Assembly: GCF_003293595.1 (NCBI RefSeq)
Contig: NZ_CP022162.1
Location: 1,147,737 to 1,211,736, forward strand
DNA: 64,000 nt
Source of the DNA: Microbacterium sp. PM5
Lineage (GTDB): Bacteria; Actinomycetota; Actinomycetes; Actinomycetales; Microbacteriaceae
Direction of reading: 5' to 3'
The notes beneath the pieces are model-generated. The model was not told where the DNA came from. It searched no databases and saw only the letters and a list, made by a program, of their open reading frames with translations. Every line of letters begins with the position of its first letter. Within the stretch, counting starts at the first letter, position 1. Below are positions 30,751-39,494 of the stretch, one piece after another. A program made the position numbers and the translations under genes.

Positions 30751-30948
30751 TCAGGGTAGCCGCGCGGAAGTCCCACGAGGTTGCGGTTTCTGAGTGCGGC
30801 GCAGCTGGGCGAGCAGTCCCGAGATCATCAGCCCAACGAGCTGGTTGACCGCGAAAAACAGTCCGATCAGGGTGATGGCGCCACAGATCCCCGCGAGGAG
30901 AATCAGGGGAGGGAGGAGGACACCAGCCAGCCATGACCCATTGTCCAT
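30751..30948 (-). CDS. small two-helix membrane protein, unknown
   Basis: A 65-residue ORF starting ATG 30948, with two closely spaced hydrophobic helices (about 6-27 and 31-47) and a basic Pro/Arg tail. Its stop is four bases before the DUF2087 start, so the two are likely co-transcribed. No family is recognised. It shares a 34-base intergenic space with the divergent membrane gene at 30983. Coding status rests on hydrophobic pattern and operon spacing. Confidence 0.55.
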   Translation of the reverse strand: MDNGSWLAGVLLPPLILLAGICGAITLIGLFFAVNQLVGLMISGLLAQLRRTQKPQPRGTSARLP

Positions 30949-30982
30949 GACGTCAGAATAGACCTTGTCCTATGCTCCGTAC

Positions 30983-31477
30983 ATGACCTCTGAGGCGAAC
31001 TGGGAGTCCCCCCTCTTCCCGAAGAGATACCGAGGGCGTGTCGGAGTCTTCGCTCTCACGGTGATCCACTTCTTCGCCGGCGGCGCGGTGCTCTTCGTGG
31101 CGGCGCTCGCGCTCATCTTTGGCTCCGCGATGTCGTACGACGGGATACTGAGCTTGATCGGGTGGCCTATTCTGGCGCTCATCGTTGCGGTGGTATCAAT
31201 CATCGCAGCCATGGTGCTCGGACTCCCGATCCGCCTCATACCGAGCCTCCGGTCGTGGTGGCGATCGCACGGCACAGTGACGCTCATCGGCGCGGTGCTC
31301 GGGTTTATGACGTGCGTCGTCGTGCTCGCCACAGCGCCGATCGTCCTCGTCCACGACGAGAGCGGCGACTACCTCGCGCGCAACCCCGATGAGTGGGCAC
31401 TGCTCGCAGCGTGGTCCATCTTCTCGATCTCGGTCGCGCACTTCGTGTGGCCCACCCGCGGCGCACGCATTGCATGA
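30983..31477 (+). CDS. four-helix membrane protein, unknown
   Basis: A 164-residue protein with four predicted transmembrane segments (about 21-43, 55-78, 94-115 and 132-151). The ATG at 30983 is preferred; TTG 30965 would add six residues but overlaps the likely divergent promoter. The DNA is somewhat less GC-rich than its neighbours. No conserved catalytic residues or named family are recognised. Length and topology are compatible with a stress-related or sensor membrane protein, but no function can be assigned. Confidence 0.65.
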   Translation: MTSEANWESPLFPKRYRGRVGVFALTVIHFFAGGAVLFVAALALIFGSAMSYDGILSLIGWPILALIVAVVSIIAAMVLGLPIRLIPSLRSWWRSHGTVTLIGAVLGFMTCVVVLATAPIVLVHDESGDYLARNPDEWALLAAWSIFSISVAHFVWPTRGARIA

Positions 31478-31491
31478 TCCTCATTTCTGAC

Positions 31492-31505
31492 ATAATGTGC
31501 ATTAT
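31492..31505. promoter_or_regulatory. AT-rich palindrome upstream of the HdeD-like gene
   Basis: A perfect 14-bp inverted repeat, ataatg-tg-cattat, in an AT-rich patch within the 150-base gap between 31477 and 31628. The shape is like metalloregulator operators (Zur or MntR type), but no regulator can be assigned from sequence alone. Confidence 0.35.
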
Positions 31506-31627
31506 CGGCAAATGCCTGTACGGGCGCGACGCCGGTCGAGCGGCGCGTCTTGGATCGCACGACCGAGCTGTCAGCGCTAACCTGAGAACATCTCCACTCA
31601 CAGGAGATTTTCAGAAAGGGCTTCGCC

Positions 31628-32179
31628 ATGACTGCTGAACCTACCCTCGAGAAGACGGCGACCAACGGCATCCGGACCGCTCTCGGTCTCGGCGGCGCGC
31701 TGTCCGTCATCCTCGGCATCGTCATTCTCGTCTGGCCAGGAAAGACCGCGATGGTCGTGACCGCGATCATCGCGATCTACGCCATCGTCGCCGGACTCGT
31801 GTACGCGGGAATGGGAATCTTCGCAACCGGAAAGGGCGGGTGGTCGCGCGTCGGTCACGTGCTCCTCGGCGTGCTCTACGTCGTCGCCGGTATCGTCGCG
31901 TTCTCCAACCTCGGCCTGGCCGCACTCTCGCTGGCCGTCTTCCTCGGCATCCTCGTCGGCATCATGTGGGTCATCGAGGGCGTCGTGGCGCTCTCGACGC
32001 TCGATCTGGCGCCCTCCCGGGGATGGACGATCTTCTACGCGATCATCTCGATCATCGCCGGTGTCACGCTGCTCTTCTCGCCGCTGTGGGGTGCCGTCGT
32101 GCTGTGGTGGCTCATCGGAATCTCCGCGGTCGTCATGGGCATCATCCAGATCGGACGCGCCTTCTCGTTCGGCAAGTGA
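31628..32179 (+). CDS. HdeD family membrane protein (DUF308)
   Basis: A 183-residue integral membrane protein with six helices arranged as three repeated helical pairs, as in DUF308/HdeD proteins. Examples are LSVILGIVILVWPGKTAMV near the N terminus and IISIIAGVTLLFSPLWGAVVLWW near the C terminus, showing the characteristic G-I-(x)n-P pattern in each repeat. E. coli HdeD contributes to acid resistance at high cell density; the actinobacterial role is unknown. It is monocistronic, with aaggg before ATG 31628, and is followed by a very strong hairpin. Confidence 0.88.
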   Translation: MTAEPTLEKTATNGIRTALGLGGALSVILGIVILVWPGKTAMVVTAIIAIYAIVAGLVYAGMGIFATGKGGWSRVGHVLLGVLYVVAGIVAFSNLGLAALSLAVFLGILVGIMWVIEGVVALSTLDLAPSRGWTIFYAIISIIAGVTLLFSPLWGAVVLWWLIGISAVVMGIIQIGRAFSFGK

Positions 32180-32185
32180 CACGAC

Positions 32186-32226
32186 ACGAAGCGCCCCGCT
32201 CGCCGTGAGGCAGCGGGGCGCTTCGT
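32186..32226. terminator. 15-bp stem bidirectional terminator
   Basis: Perfect inverted repeat (arms 32186-32200 and 32212-32226, loop 11 bases) placed between the convergent HdeD-like and S9 peptidase genes. It should terminate transcripts from both directions. Confidence 0.85.
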
Positions 32227-32244
32227 CGTGGCGGATGCCGTGAC

Positions 32245-34233
32245 TCAGTCGGCCGGGAGGTGACGCGACCACCAGTCGAGGACCGCGTCGAATCTCTCCA
32301 CGCGATGGCGAGGGCGTCCCGAGCGCGTCAGCTCGTGGTTCTCCCCCGGGAAGATGAGCATCTCGGCATCCGTTCCCTGTCGCTTCAGCGCTGCGTAGTA
32401 ACGCGTCGCCTGCTCGAGGGGGCAGCGGAAGTCCAGCTCGGAGTGCAGGACGAGAGTCGGCGTGCGCACGTCGTGCACGACGGCCATCGGGCTTTGCCGT
32501 GCCATGTCCTCCGGATCGGTGCCGACGTATTCGTCTCCGAAGAACGATCCGATATCGCTGGTGCCCTGGAAACTCACCGGGTCGAGGAAGCCGCGCTCGA
32601 CGATGGCACCGGCGAACCGGTGGTCGTGTGCGATGGTCCACGCGGTGAGATAGCCGCCGTACGACCCGCCCTGGATGCCGACGCGCGCGCCGTCCAGACG
32701 AGCATCGCCGGCGACGACACCGTCGAGGAAATCGAGGACGTCCGTCATGTCGACGGTGCCCATGGCGCCGCGAATGCTCCGACCGTGCGCCCGACCGTAT
32801 CCGGCGCTCCCCCGCGGGTTGCAGTAGACGACGGCGTAGCCGGCATCGACGAGAACCTGCGTCTCATCGAACAGATGTATGCCGTACGACGCATACGGCC
32901 CGCCGTGGATCTGCAAGATCACCGGGAAGGGGCCCTCCCCCGCAGGGACGACGACCCACCCGTGCACGGGATAGCCGTCACGGGCGACGATCTCCCGTTC
33001 CTCGGGCCGCACGATGGCCCGGGCCGCGGCGGCCGCACCGAACGTCGTCAGCGGGCCAGACCCGAGCAGTGACACCTCGCCGAGGCTGAACGGCGTCGCG
33101 TGGGAGAAGACGATGCGCTCCCCCGCCGCCGCATGACCGACGACCTCGACATCGCCGTCGACCAGCACCGAGACATCCCCGGCACGCGTCACGCGCAGGA
33201 GCTCGACGCGGCCACGCGTGCGGTTCTGGACGAGGAAGTCTTCTCCGAACGGGGTGATGTGGGAGCCCACCTCTCCGAGGTCGACGGCGTCGGGGTCGGT
33301 GAGCGCTCGCGGCGCGGGCGCAGACAGCGGTCCCTCGAGCACGTAGAGCGCGACGTCCGGAGCGATGAAATCGATGCCGGACTCCCCCGGTCGCGATGCC
33401 AGGACGGCGATCGTGCCGTCGTCGGCGACGCCCACGTCGTCGACGGAGTAGCCCGCATCGCGAGAGAGCACCTCGATCGCGCCCGAGCCGTCGACGGCCA
33501 CGGCGACCAGCGGCGTCCGCAGATCGCGACGATCGTCCTCGATCTCGTCGACGACCGTCAGCAGGTGAGCGCCGTCGGCCGTGAACACGACGCCGTGATG
33601 CGAAGCGGCGCCCGAGGTCAGCGCGGTCGCCTGTGCCCCGACTCGCCGTTCCTTGCCCGCCTCGCCCGCAGCCGTCGGCGCGGGCGCATAGAACGGCTCC
33701 GCACCGGTGTCGGGGGCATCGACGATGAAGAGATGCGACGGACGGTCGGCGAGGTAGCCGAGACCGTTGGCATGCCAGCGCACACCCGTGATGCGGCGCG
33801 GCGATTCCGCCTCTGCCGAGCGGCCCTCGACGGTGCCGTAGCGCCCCTGCTCGGGGACCCGCGCCGTGAACGCGATGCGTCCTGCGTCGGGCGACCACGC
33901 GAAGGAGCTCACGCCACCGCGGGCCTCGGTCGTCTGCACCGGCTCGCCACCGGATGCCGGGATCACGAAGATCTGCGGGATTCCGTCGGCATCGGCGCGC
34001 ACGAAAGCGACGTGTTGCCCGTCGGGCGAGACCTGCGGCGACGAGTCCGACACTCCGCGCGTGAGGCGCCGCGGTGCGCCGTCCGGCAGGTCGATCCGCC
34101 AGATCTGACCCACGTTGCGGTCGGCATCGAGGTCGGGACGCGAAGTGGCGAAGACGGTGAAGGATCCGTCCGGGGCGAGGCTGGGGCGCCCGACGCTGAC
34201 GAGGGAGGCGATATCTGCGGCGCGCATGCTCAC
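32245..34233 (-). CDS. S9 family (prolyl oligopeptidase-like) peptidase
   Basis: A 662-residue serine peptidase with an N-terminal beta-propeller (about 1-390, with WD/TolB-like strands such as SDSSPQVSPDGQHVAFVRAD) and a C-terminal alpha/beta hydrolase domain (about 400-662). The nucleophile Ser lies in GIQGGSYGGYLT, the Asp in HSELDFRCPLEQ and the His in GENHELTRSG. QIHGGPYASYG and YCNPRGSAGYG are typical of acylaminoacyl peptidases. No signal peptide is present, so it acts in the cytoplasm on short peptides. GTG 34233 overlaps the upstream SDR stop, so the two are co-translated. Confidence 0.93.
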   Translation of the reverse strand: MSMRAADIASLVSVGRPSLAPDGSFTVFATSRPDLDADRNVGQIWRIDLPDGAPRRLTRGVSDSSPQVSPDGQHVAFVRADADGIPQIFVIPASGGEPVQTTEARGGVSSFAWSPDAGRIAFTARVPEQGRYGTVEGRSAEAESPRRITGVRWHANGLGYLADRPSHLFIVDAPDTGAEPFYAPAPTAAGEAGKERRVGAQATALTSGAASHHGVVFTADGAHLLTVVDEIEDDRRDLRTPLVAVAVDGSGAIEVLSRDAGYSVDDVGVADDGTIAVLASRPGESGIDFIAPDVALYVLEGPLSAPAPRALTDPDAVDLGEVGSHITPFGEDFLVQNRTRGRVELLRVTRAGDVSVLVDGDVEVVGHAAAGERIVFSHATPFSLGEVSLLGSGPLTTFGAAAAARAIVRPEEREIVARDGYPVHGWVVVPAGEGPFPVILQIHGGPYASYGIHLFDETQVLVDAGYAVVYCNPRGSAGYGRAHGRSIRGAMGTVDMTDVLDFLDGVVAGDARLDGARVGIQGGSYGGYLTAWTIAHDHRFAGAIVERGFLDPVSFQGTSDIGSFFGDEYVGTDPEDMARQSPMAVVHDVRTPTLVLHSELDFRCPLEQATRYYAALKRQGTDAEMLIFPGENHELTRSGRPRHRVERFDAVLDWWSRHLPAD

Positions 34234-34994
34234 TCTCCGCCGAACGAGCTCACGTCTCCGACGAGACGCGTGTTGTCGGCCGGAACCGGCTCGACGGCCG
34301 CGAGGGCGACCTCCGCGGCGAACTCCGACACGTTGTACAGCTTGCCGGCCGACTCGCGGCGATCGGCGATGGCGCCCGGGTTGGCGCGCTCGAGAAGCGT
34401 GGCGGTGATCGTGCCCTCGATCATGTCACCCGACACGACGACGAAATCGATGCCCTGTTCGGCGAGGGCGGGGATCCGCTCGCGCAGCGCGTCTTCACCG
34501 GCACGCTTGGACAAGGCGACCGGCTCGTACTCGGGCATCGTCGGTGTCGTGCGGATGAAGTGGGCCTGGTGGCTCGTGACGAAGACCACCCGAGAGCCGT
34601 CGTGCAGCAGGGGCAGCGCGGCCTCGAGGACTCCCAGCTGGGCGTCGCGGTTGAGGACGAGCGCATAGTCGGCGCCCATTCCGCTCTCCATTCCGCCCGA
34701 CGCGTTGAGCACGAGCAGATCGAGAGTTCCGAACGTCTCCTTGACGGCTTCCATCATCGCCGCCACCGAACCGGCATCGGTCAGATCGGCGCCGACGACC
34801 AGCACCTCGACGCCGAGTTCCCGCAGCTCGGCAGCGAGCTTCTCGGCTCGCGGTGCCTTGTTGCGGAAGTTGATGACGACGTTCGCGCCGCCCTCGGCGA
34901 GGTAGCGAGCCGTGTCGGCACCGATGCCGCGCGAAGATCCGGTGACGAGGGCCGTCCGTCCGGCGAGCGAGCCGGCGGGGATGGGCTGGGACAT
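34230..34994 (-). CDS. short-chain dehydrogenase/reductase
   Basis: A 254-residue Rossmann-fold oxidoreductase. The cofactor motif is TGSSRGIGADTARYLAEGG near the N terminus, with NFRNK at the end of strand 2 suggesting NADP(H) preference, and LVLNASGGMESG corresponds to the NAG motif. The catalytic Tyr-x-x-x-Lys is less canonical: YEPVALSKRAGED places Tyr eight residues before Lys, so the active site may differ from classical SDRs. ATG 34994 is used because the frame upstream is unrelated. The substrate is unknown; it overlaps the S9 peptidase. Confidence 0.85.
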   Translation of the reverse strand: MSQPIPAGSLAGRTALVTGSSRGIGADTARYLAEGGANVVINFRNKAPRAEKLAAELRELGVEVLVVGADLTDAGSVAAMMEAVKETFGTLDLLVLNASGGMESGMGADYALVLNRDAQLGVLEAALPLLHDGSRVVFVTSHQAHFIRTTPTMPEYEPVALSKRAGEDALRERIPALAEQGIDFVVVSGDMIEGTITATLLERANPGAIADRRESAGKLYNVSEFAAEVALAAVEPVPADNTRLVGDVSSFGGE

Positions 34995-35145
34995 GATTGC
35001 TCCTGCAAGAAGACGGATGCCGGGCGGGTGTCGCCGCAGCCCTCTCGACACTATCAACCGGTGCCACACGAACACCCGCCGGGAGGCCACCGCGTCGAGA
35101 CGGGCGGGTGTTAGGGTTCGAACAAGGCCCACGAAGGGAGCGCAC

Positions 35146-35661
35146 ATGCTGCCCGATCTCACGCAGTATCTCTGGATCGCCTGGCTCGTGCTCGCCGTGG
35201 CTTTCGTGATCATCGAGCTGCTGACCCTCGAGTTCACCTTTCTCATGCTGGCCGCAGGCTCGGTCATCGGCGGCCTCGGAACGAACCTGCTCGGGGGCCC
35301 CTGGTGGCTGCAGGTGCTCCTCGCCGCCGCGGTCTCGGCATTGCTGCTGTTCACGATCCGCCCGCTGCTGCTGAAGGCGTTGCACAGATCGAGCCAGCCG
35401 CATCCGACGAACGTCGACGCGCTCTACGGCATGGCCGCGCGCGTCACGACGCCCTTTGTCGACGGGCGCGGATTCGTCCGCCTCGACAACGGAGAACTGT
35501 GGACGGCAGAGCTCGCCCCGGCGTCGCCCGCGTTCTCTGCCGGCGACCGAGTGGTGGTCACAGCGATCCGTGGCGCCACGGTCGAGGTGGCGCCACTTCC
35601 CTCCTCCCCCGCCGCCGGCTCCTCGGCGGCATCCGACTCTCCCGAAAGGAGTGCCGACTGA
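35146..35661 (+). CDS. NfeD family membrane protein
   Basis: A 171-residue protein with two to three transmembrane helices (about 7-30, 33-50 and 55-70) and a C-terminal soluble OB-fold (about 88-150: ALYGMAARVTTPFVDGRGFVRLDNGELW). This is the short NfeD1b type that pairs with SPFH/stomatin proteins. ATG 35146 follows gaaggga. Its TGA shares the A with the ATG of the SPFH gene (TGATG), indicating strict co-translation. Such pairs organise membrane microdomains; the specific role here is inferred. Confidence 0.9.
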   Translation: MLPDLTQYLWIAWLVLAVAFVIIELLTLEFTFLMLAAGSVIGGLGTNLLGGPWWLQVLLAAAVSALLLFTIRPLLLKALHRSSQPHPTNVDALYGMAARVTTPFVDGRGFVRLDNGELWTAELAPASPAFSAGDRVVVTAIRGATVEVAPLPSSPAAGSSAASDSPERSAD

Positions 35662-36620
35662 TGGTCGACGTCGGAGCGTTCGTGGGTCAGATCTTCGTGA
35701 TCGTCCTGCTCGTCGTGATCGCGATCTTCGTGATCGTGGTTCTCTTCCGATCCATTCGGATCATCCCGCAGGCCTACTCCGGTGTCGTCGAGCGCCTGGG
35801 CCGCTACCAACGCACCCTCTCCCCCGGGCTGAACCTCCTGGTGCCGTTCATCGACCGCCTGCGACCCCTCGTCGACATGCGCGAACAGGTCGTGTCCTTC
35901 CCGCCGCAGCCGGTCATCACCGAGGACAACCTCGTGGTCTCCATCGACACCGTCGTCTACTTCCAGGTCACCGACGCGCGCGCCGCGACGTACGAGATCG
36001 CAAACTACCTGTCGGCCGTCGAACAGCTCACCACGACGACGCTGCGAAACGTCGTCGGCGGGCTCAATCTCGAAGAAGCCCTCACCAGCCGCGACAACAT
36101 CAACGGTCAACTGCGCGTCGTTCTCGACGAGGCCACCGGAAAGTGGGGGCTGCGGGTTTCGCGCGTCGAGCTGAAGGCGATCGATCCGCCGCACTCGATC
36201 CAGGACTCCATGGAGAAGCAGATGCGCGCCGAGCGTGACCGACGCGCCGCGATCCTCACCGCCGAAGGCTCCAAGCAGTCCCAGATCCTCGAGGCCGAGG
36301 GCCGCCGGCAGGCGGAGATCCTCAAAGCCGAGGGCGACAAGCAGGCGGCGATCCTTCGCGCCGAGGGTGAGGCCGCCGCCATCGAGAACGTCTTTTCGGC
36401 GATCCACGCGGGCCGCCCCGACGACAAGCTGCTCGCCTACCAGTATCTGCAGACGCTGCCCAAGATCAGCGACAGCTCATCCAGCAAGCTGTGGATCATC
36501 CCGAGCGAGTTCACGGAGGCGATGAAGGGCCTCGGAAGCGCGTTCGCCGCACGCACGGATGCCGGAGGCGCACCCGCGTCGACCGCGACGACGGGCGCGC
36601 CTCCCACCGAGCCCTCGTGA
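35661..36620 (+). CDS. SPFH/band 7 (stomatin-like) membrane protein
   Basis: A 319-residue protein anchored by one N-terminal helix (about 9-30) followed by an SPFH/PHB domain (about 35-200: RIIPQAYSGVVERLGRY, RPLVDMREQVV, VVYFQVTDARAATYEI). A coiled-coil stretch rich in Ala-Glu-Gly repeats (AEGSKQSQILEAEGRRQAEIL and similar) runs from about 205 to 245, and a variable tail ends in Thr/Pro/Ala. It is encoded with its NfeD partner and likely scaffolds membrane complexes or quality control. It overlaps the GDPD gene by four bases. Confidence 0.94.
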   Translation: MVDVGAFVGQIFVIVLLVVIAIFVIVVLFRSIRIIPQAYSGVVERLGRYQRTLSPGLNLLVPFIDRLRPLVDMREQVVSFPPQPVITEDNLVVSIDTVVYFQVTDARAATYEIANYLSAVEQLTTTTLRNVVGGLNLEEALTSRDNINGQLRVVLDEATGKWGLRVSRVELKAIDPPHSIQDSMEKQMRAERDRRAAILTAEGSKQSQILEAEGRRQAEILKAEGDKQAAILRAEGEAAAIENVFSAIHAGRPDDKLLAYQYLQTLPKISDSSSSKLWIIPSEFTEAMKGLGSAFAARTDAGGAPASTATTGAPPTEPS

Positions 36621-37390
36621 GCCACCCGTGGTTCGCCGCCAGCGCCGCTCCGCGTGTGCTGGCTCATCGCGGCTTCGTCCCGACGGACGCCGAGGGCATC
36701 GTGGAGAACACGGTCGCCGCTTTCGCCGCCGCGCACGCGATCGGTGCGAAGTACGTGGAGTCGGACTGCCATCTGACCGCTGACGGCGTCGTGGTCTTCT
36801 TCCACGATGACGATCTGCTCCGAGTCACCGGTGATCCGCGAAAGATCGCGGCCGTGCGCCACGACGAGCTCGTGGAGATCATGGCCGACCGCGGGGGGCT
36901 CGCGAGCGCCGCCGACACGATCGAGGCGTTTCCGACGCTGCGCTTCAACATCGACGTCAAGTCCCCCGATGCGGCCCTTCCGCTGGGGCGCATCGTCGCC
37001 GGTCACGCGGATCGCGTGCTGATCACGAGCTTCTCGGATGCGCGTCGGCGGCGCGCACTCGAGGCGGCGCGTCATCTCGGCGGCGAGCCGGCGACGTCCG
37101 CCGGCCGTGAGACCGTCGCAAGGCTGCTCGCCGCCGTTTCGACCGGATCGAGCGCTCTGGTCAGACGCGTACTTCGTGGGGTGGATGCCGTGCAGATTCC
37201 CGAGCGCCAGGGACCGATGCGCATCGTGACGCCACGCCTGCTGCGCCTCGTTCACGACGCCGACGTCGAGGTGCACGTCTGGACGGTCAACGACCGCCAC
37301 GACATGGATCGACTCCTGGCTCTCGGCGTCGACGGTCTCGTCACCGATCGCGCCGACCTCGCACTGAACGCCACAGCCTCGCGCCCCTGA
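36617..37390 (+). CDS. glycerophosphodiester phosphodiesterase
   Basis: A 257-residue TIM-barrel GDPD that releases glycerol 3-phosphate from deacylated phospholipids. Catalytic features are VLAHRGFVPTDAEGIVENTVAAF (His and metal-binding Glu), KYVESDCHLTADGVVVFFHDDDL (Glu, Asp and catalytic His), and FNIDVKSPDA (metal ligand). VHVWTVNDRHDMDRLLALGVDGLVTDRAD at the end is typical of the family. No signal peptide is seen, so it acts in the cytoplasm. GTG 36617 overlaps the SPFH stop, putting a lipid-turnover enzyme in a membrane-domain operon. Confidence 0.93.
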   Translation: MSHPWFAASAAPRVLAHRGFVPTDAEGIVENTVAAFAAAHAIGAKYVESDCHLTADGVVVFFHDDDLLRVTGDPRKIAAVRHDELVEIMADRGGLASAADTIEAFPTLRFNIDVKSPDAALPLGRIVAGHADRVLITSFSDARRRRALEAARHLGGEPATSAGRETVARLLAAVSTGSSALVRRVLRGVDAVQIPERQGPMRIVTPRLLRLVHDADVEVHVWTVNDRHDMDRLLALGVDGLVTDRADLALNATASRP

Positions 37391-37491
37391 TCAGGGCTGG
37401 GGATCCCCTGTGAAAGGGCGATTTGGCACGGCCGTTCGGATGAGGCACACAGGTCCGCACGTTATACCTGACACGACGAGAGGACCACACA

Positions 37492-37866
37492 ATGGCAGAT
37501 CGCAGCCTGCGCGGCATCCGACTCGGCGCCTCGAGCCTACAGAGCGAAGAAGGCGTCGTGTTCCATGAGCGCGCCAACCACACCTATGTCTGCACGCAGT
37601 GCGGACGCGAGACCGTGATGACCTTCGCGGCCGACGCCGAGCTTCCCGAGGCCTGGGAATGCCGCACCTGCGGCGCCGAGGCCGTGCTCCGCGTGGGCGA
37701 CTCGGTCGTCGAGGTCGACCACTCCGGCGACAAGGCTCCCCGTACCCACTGGGACATGCTGCTGGAGCGTCGCACCGTTTCCGAGCTGGAGGAGCTGCTC
37801 GAAGAGCGCCTCTCCCTGCTGCGCGCCCGTCGCGGCGCCGCGGACGATTCGCGCCTGAGCGCCTGA
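37492..37866 (+). CDS. rbpA: RNA polymerase-binding protein RbpA
   Basis: An actinobacteria-specific RNA polymerase activator that binds the principal sigma factor and stabilises the open complex. The 124-residue protein has a basic N-terminal tail (SLRGIRLGASSLQSEEG), a core domain with the CxxC pairs YVCTQCGRE (near 32) and WECRTCGAEA (near 55), a basic linker and a C-terminal sigma-interaction helix (MLLERRTVSELEELLEERLSLLR). It is preceded by a 101-base gap and gagagga before ATG 37492. It is convergent with lnt, as in mycobacteria. Confidence 0.97.
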   Translation: MADRSLRGIRLGASSLQSEEGVVFHERANHTYVCTQCGRETVMTFAADAELPEAWECRTCGAEAVLRVGDSVVEVDHSGDKAPRTHWDMLLERRTVSELEELLEERLSLLRARRGAADDSRLSA

Positions 37867-37869
37867 CGC

Positions 37870-39471
37870 TCACTCCCCCGCTTCGACGCCGGCCCCTTCG
37901 GGGGTCGGCGTCTTCGGCGTGCGCGCGCGACGGCGGACGATGAGACCGACCACCGCGAGCGCCACCACACTGCCCCATCCGAGCAGGGTCTGCACGGCAT
38001 CGCCGAGGAGGATGCCGGGGGTCAGCCCGGTGCGCAAGGGCACATCGGTGACCATCGCCCCCGGCTCGTCGGCGGGCAGCGCGTCGATCGTGCGACCATC
38101 GGGCCCGATGACTTGACTGGTGCCGACGGTGGACAGGTTGACGACGGCACGACCGCTCTCCACCGCGCGGATGCGGGCGAACGCGAGCTGCTGCAGGTTC
38201 TCGTCAGTACCGCGGAAGTCGGCGTTGTTCGTCTGGAACATGTAGACCTGGGCGCCGGCGAGAGCACCCTCGCGGATCACGTCGTCGTAGATCACGTCGA
38301 AGCAGATGGCGAGCCCGACCCCCACCCCGTCGACATCGAACATCGGCGTCGTCGTTCCCGGGGTGTATTCGCGCTGGATGAGGCCGATGAGATCCGGCGC
38401 GAGCATGTTGTAGAACCAGCGGTCCGGCACGTACTCACCGAAAGGAACAGGGTGGCGCTTGTCGTACAGGGCGGTCGGGTTCTGAGCGCCCACCTGCCAC
38501 AGCAGCGAGGAATTGAAGTACTGCTCACCGCGCTGGGTGACCCCACTGACCAGTAAGGGTGCGCCCACACGGGCGGCCACAGCGTCCAACGCCGTTCGGA
38601 CCGACGTGTTCGACAGCGGGTCGGCGTCGATCCCGCCCTCCGGCCACAGCAGCAGATCGATGTCGCGGTCTTCGATGGGTCGCGTCGCCGCCAGCTGCGC
38701 ACGGAACACGTCGTAAGCCGCATGCTGATCGAAGTAGCCGGCGGGCCCGTTGCCCTGCACCGCGCCCACGCGGATGCGGCCGGCATCCGTTGTCGGAAAG
38801 GCGGGAAGCAGAAACAGCACGAGCACGGTGATCCCCGCGGGCAGTGCCCGCAGCGCCGCGACCTGCGCGCGCGTCACAGCCCCGAGCCGCGCCACCTCGA
38901 TCGCCGCCGCACAGGCGAAGACGATGAGGAACGACAGACCGCTCATTCCCGTCCACGACGTGACGTGCGCGAGCGGCGAGTCCGCCTGCGTCACGGCGAT
39001 GCGGGTCCAGGGAAAGCCTCCGTAGGGGAAGGTGCCCTGGAGCTCCTCCCGCGACACCCACAACCCGGCTACGAGAGCAGGCAGCGCGATGAGTCTTCCC
39101 GCGGTACCGGGGGCCCAACGAGGCATCCAGCGATACGCCCAGGCGATGGGGATCGCCATGACCGCCGTCAGCACCGACTCCAGCGCCGACAGGGCGATCC
39201 ACGGCACCGGTCCGAGGTAACGTGCGGTGAAGGAGAAATTCACGAAGAACAGCCCCGCGCCGAAGAGGAGCCCGACCACGAACGCGCCTCCGGTGCGCCG
39301 TCCGACGAGCGTCAGCAGCGCCAGCGGCACAGCGACGAAGACCACCGGCCACCACGACAGAGCGGGAAACGCGAGCGTGAGCACCAGCCCCGCGGCGGTC
39401 GCCACGACAGCGGCGGCCCACAGCGGAAGTAGCGGTCGCGCCGACGCGGCGGGGCGAAGTCGTTCGGACAC
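37870..39471 (-). CDS. lnt: apolipoprotein N-acyltransferase
   Basis: Adds the third acyl chain to the N-terminal cysteine of lipoproteins in the membrane. The 533-residue protein has about six N-terminal transmembrane helices (to ~residue 200), a periplasm-facing nitrilase-like domain (about 215-470) and a C-terminal anchoring helix near 495. The catalytic Glu is in LLLWPEGGID, a Lys in ALYDKRHPVPFGEY and the Cys in LAICFDVIYDD. Its presence fits the lgt gene at 8880. Start GTG at 39471. Its 3' end overlaps the hairpin of rbpA. Confidence 0.94.
   Translation of the reverse strand: MSERLRPAASARPLLPLWAAAVVATAAGLVLTLAFPALSWWPVVFVAVPLALLTLVGRRTGGAFVVGLLFGAGLFFVNFSFTARYLGPVPWIALSALESVLTAVMAIPIAWAYRWMPRWAPGTAGRLIALPALVAGLWVSREELQGTFPYGGFPWTRIAVTQADSPLAHVTSWTGMSGLSFLIVFACAAAIEVARLGAVTRAQVAALRALPAGITVLVLFLLPAFPTTDAGRIRVGAVQGNGPAGYFDQHAAYDVFRAQLAATRPIEDRDIDLLLWPEGGIDADPLSNTSVRTALDAVAARVGAPLLVSGVTQRGEQYFNSSLLWQVGAQNPTALYDKRHPVPFGEYVPDRWFYNMLAPDLIGLIQREYTPGTTTPMFDVDGVGVGLAICFDVIYDDVIREGALAGAQVYMFQTNNADFRGTDENLQQLAFARIRAVESGRAVVNLSTVGTSQVIGPDGRTIDALPADEPGAMVTDVPLRTGLTPGILLGDAVQTLLGWGSVVALAVVGLIVRRRARTPKTPTPEGAGVEAGE
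37886..37911. terminator. TTCG-tetraloop hairpin between rbpA and lnt
   Basis: An 11-bp stem (arms 37886-37896 and 37901-37911, one G-T wobble) closed by the very stable TTCG loop, 20 bases past the rbpA stop. It lies inside the last codons of convergent lnt, so it probably terminates rbpA transcription. Confidence 0.65.
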
Positions 39472-39494
39472 AGATCGAGCCTAGGCGAGCAGAT

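Noticed and set aside
37441..37480. A sigma-70-like -10 element (ttatac) before rbpA
   Set aside because: No suitable -35 hexamer stands 16-18 bases upstream, so promoter identity remains uncertain.
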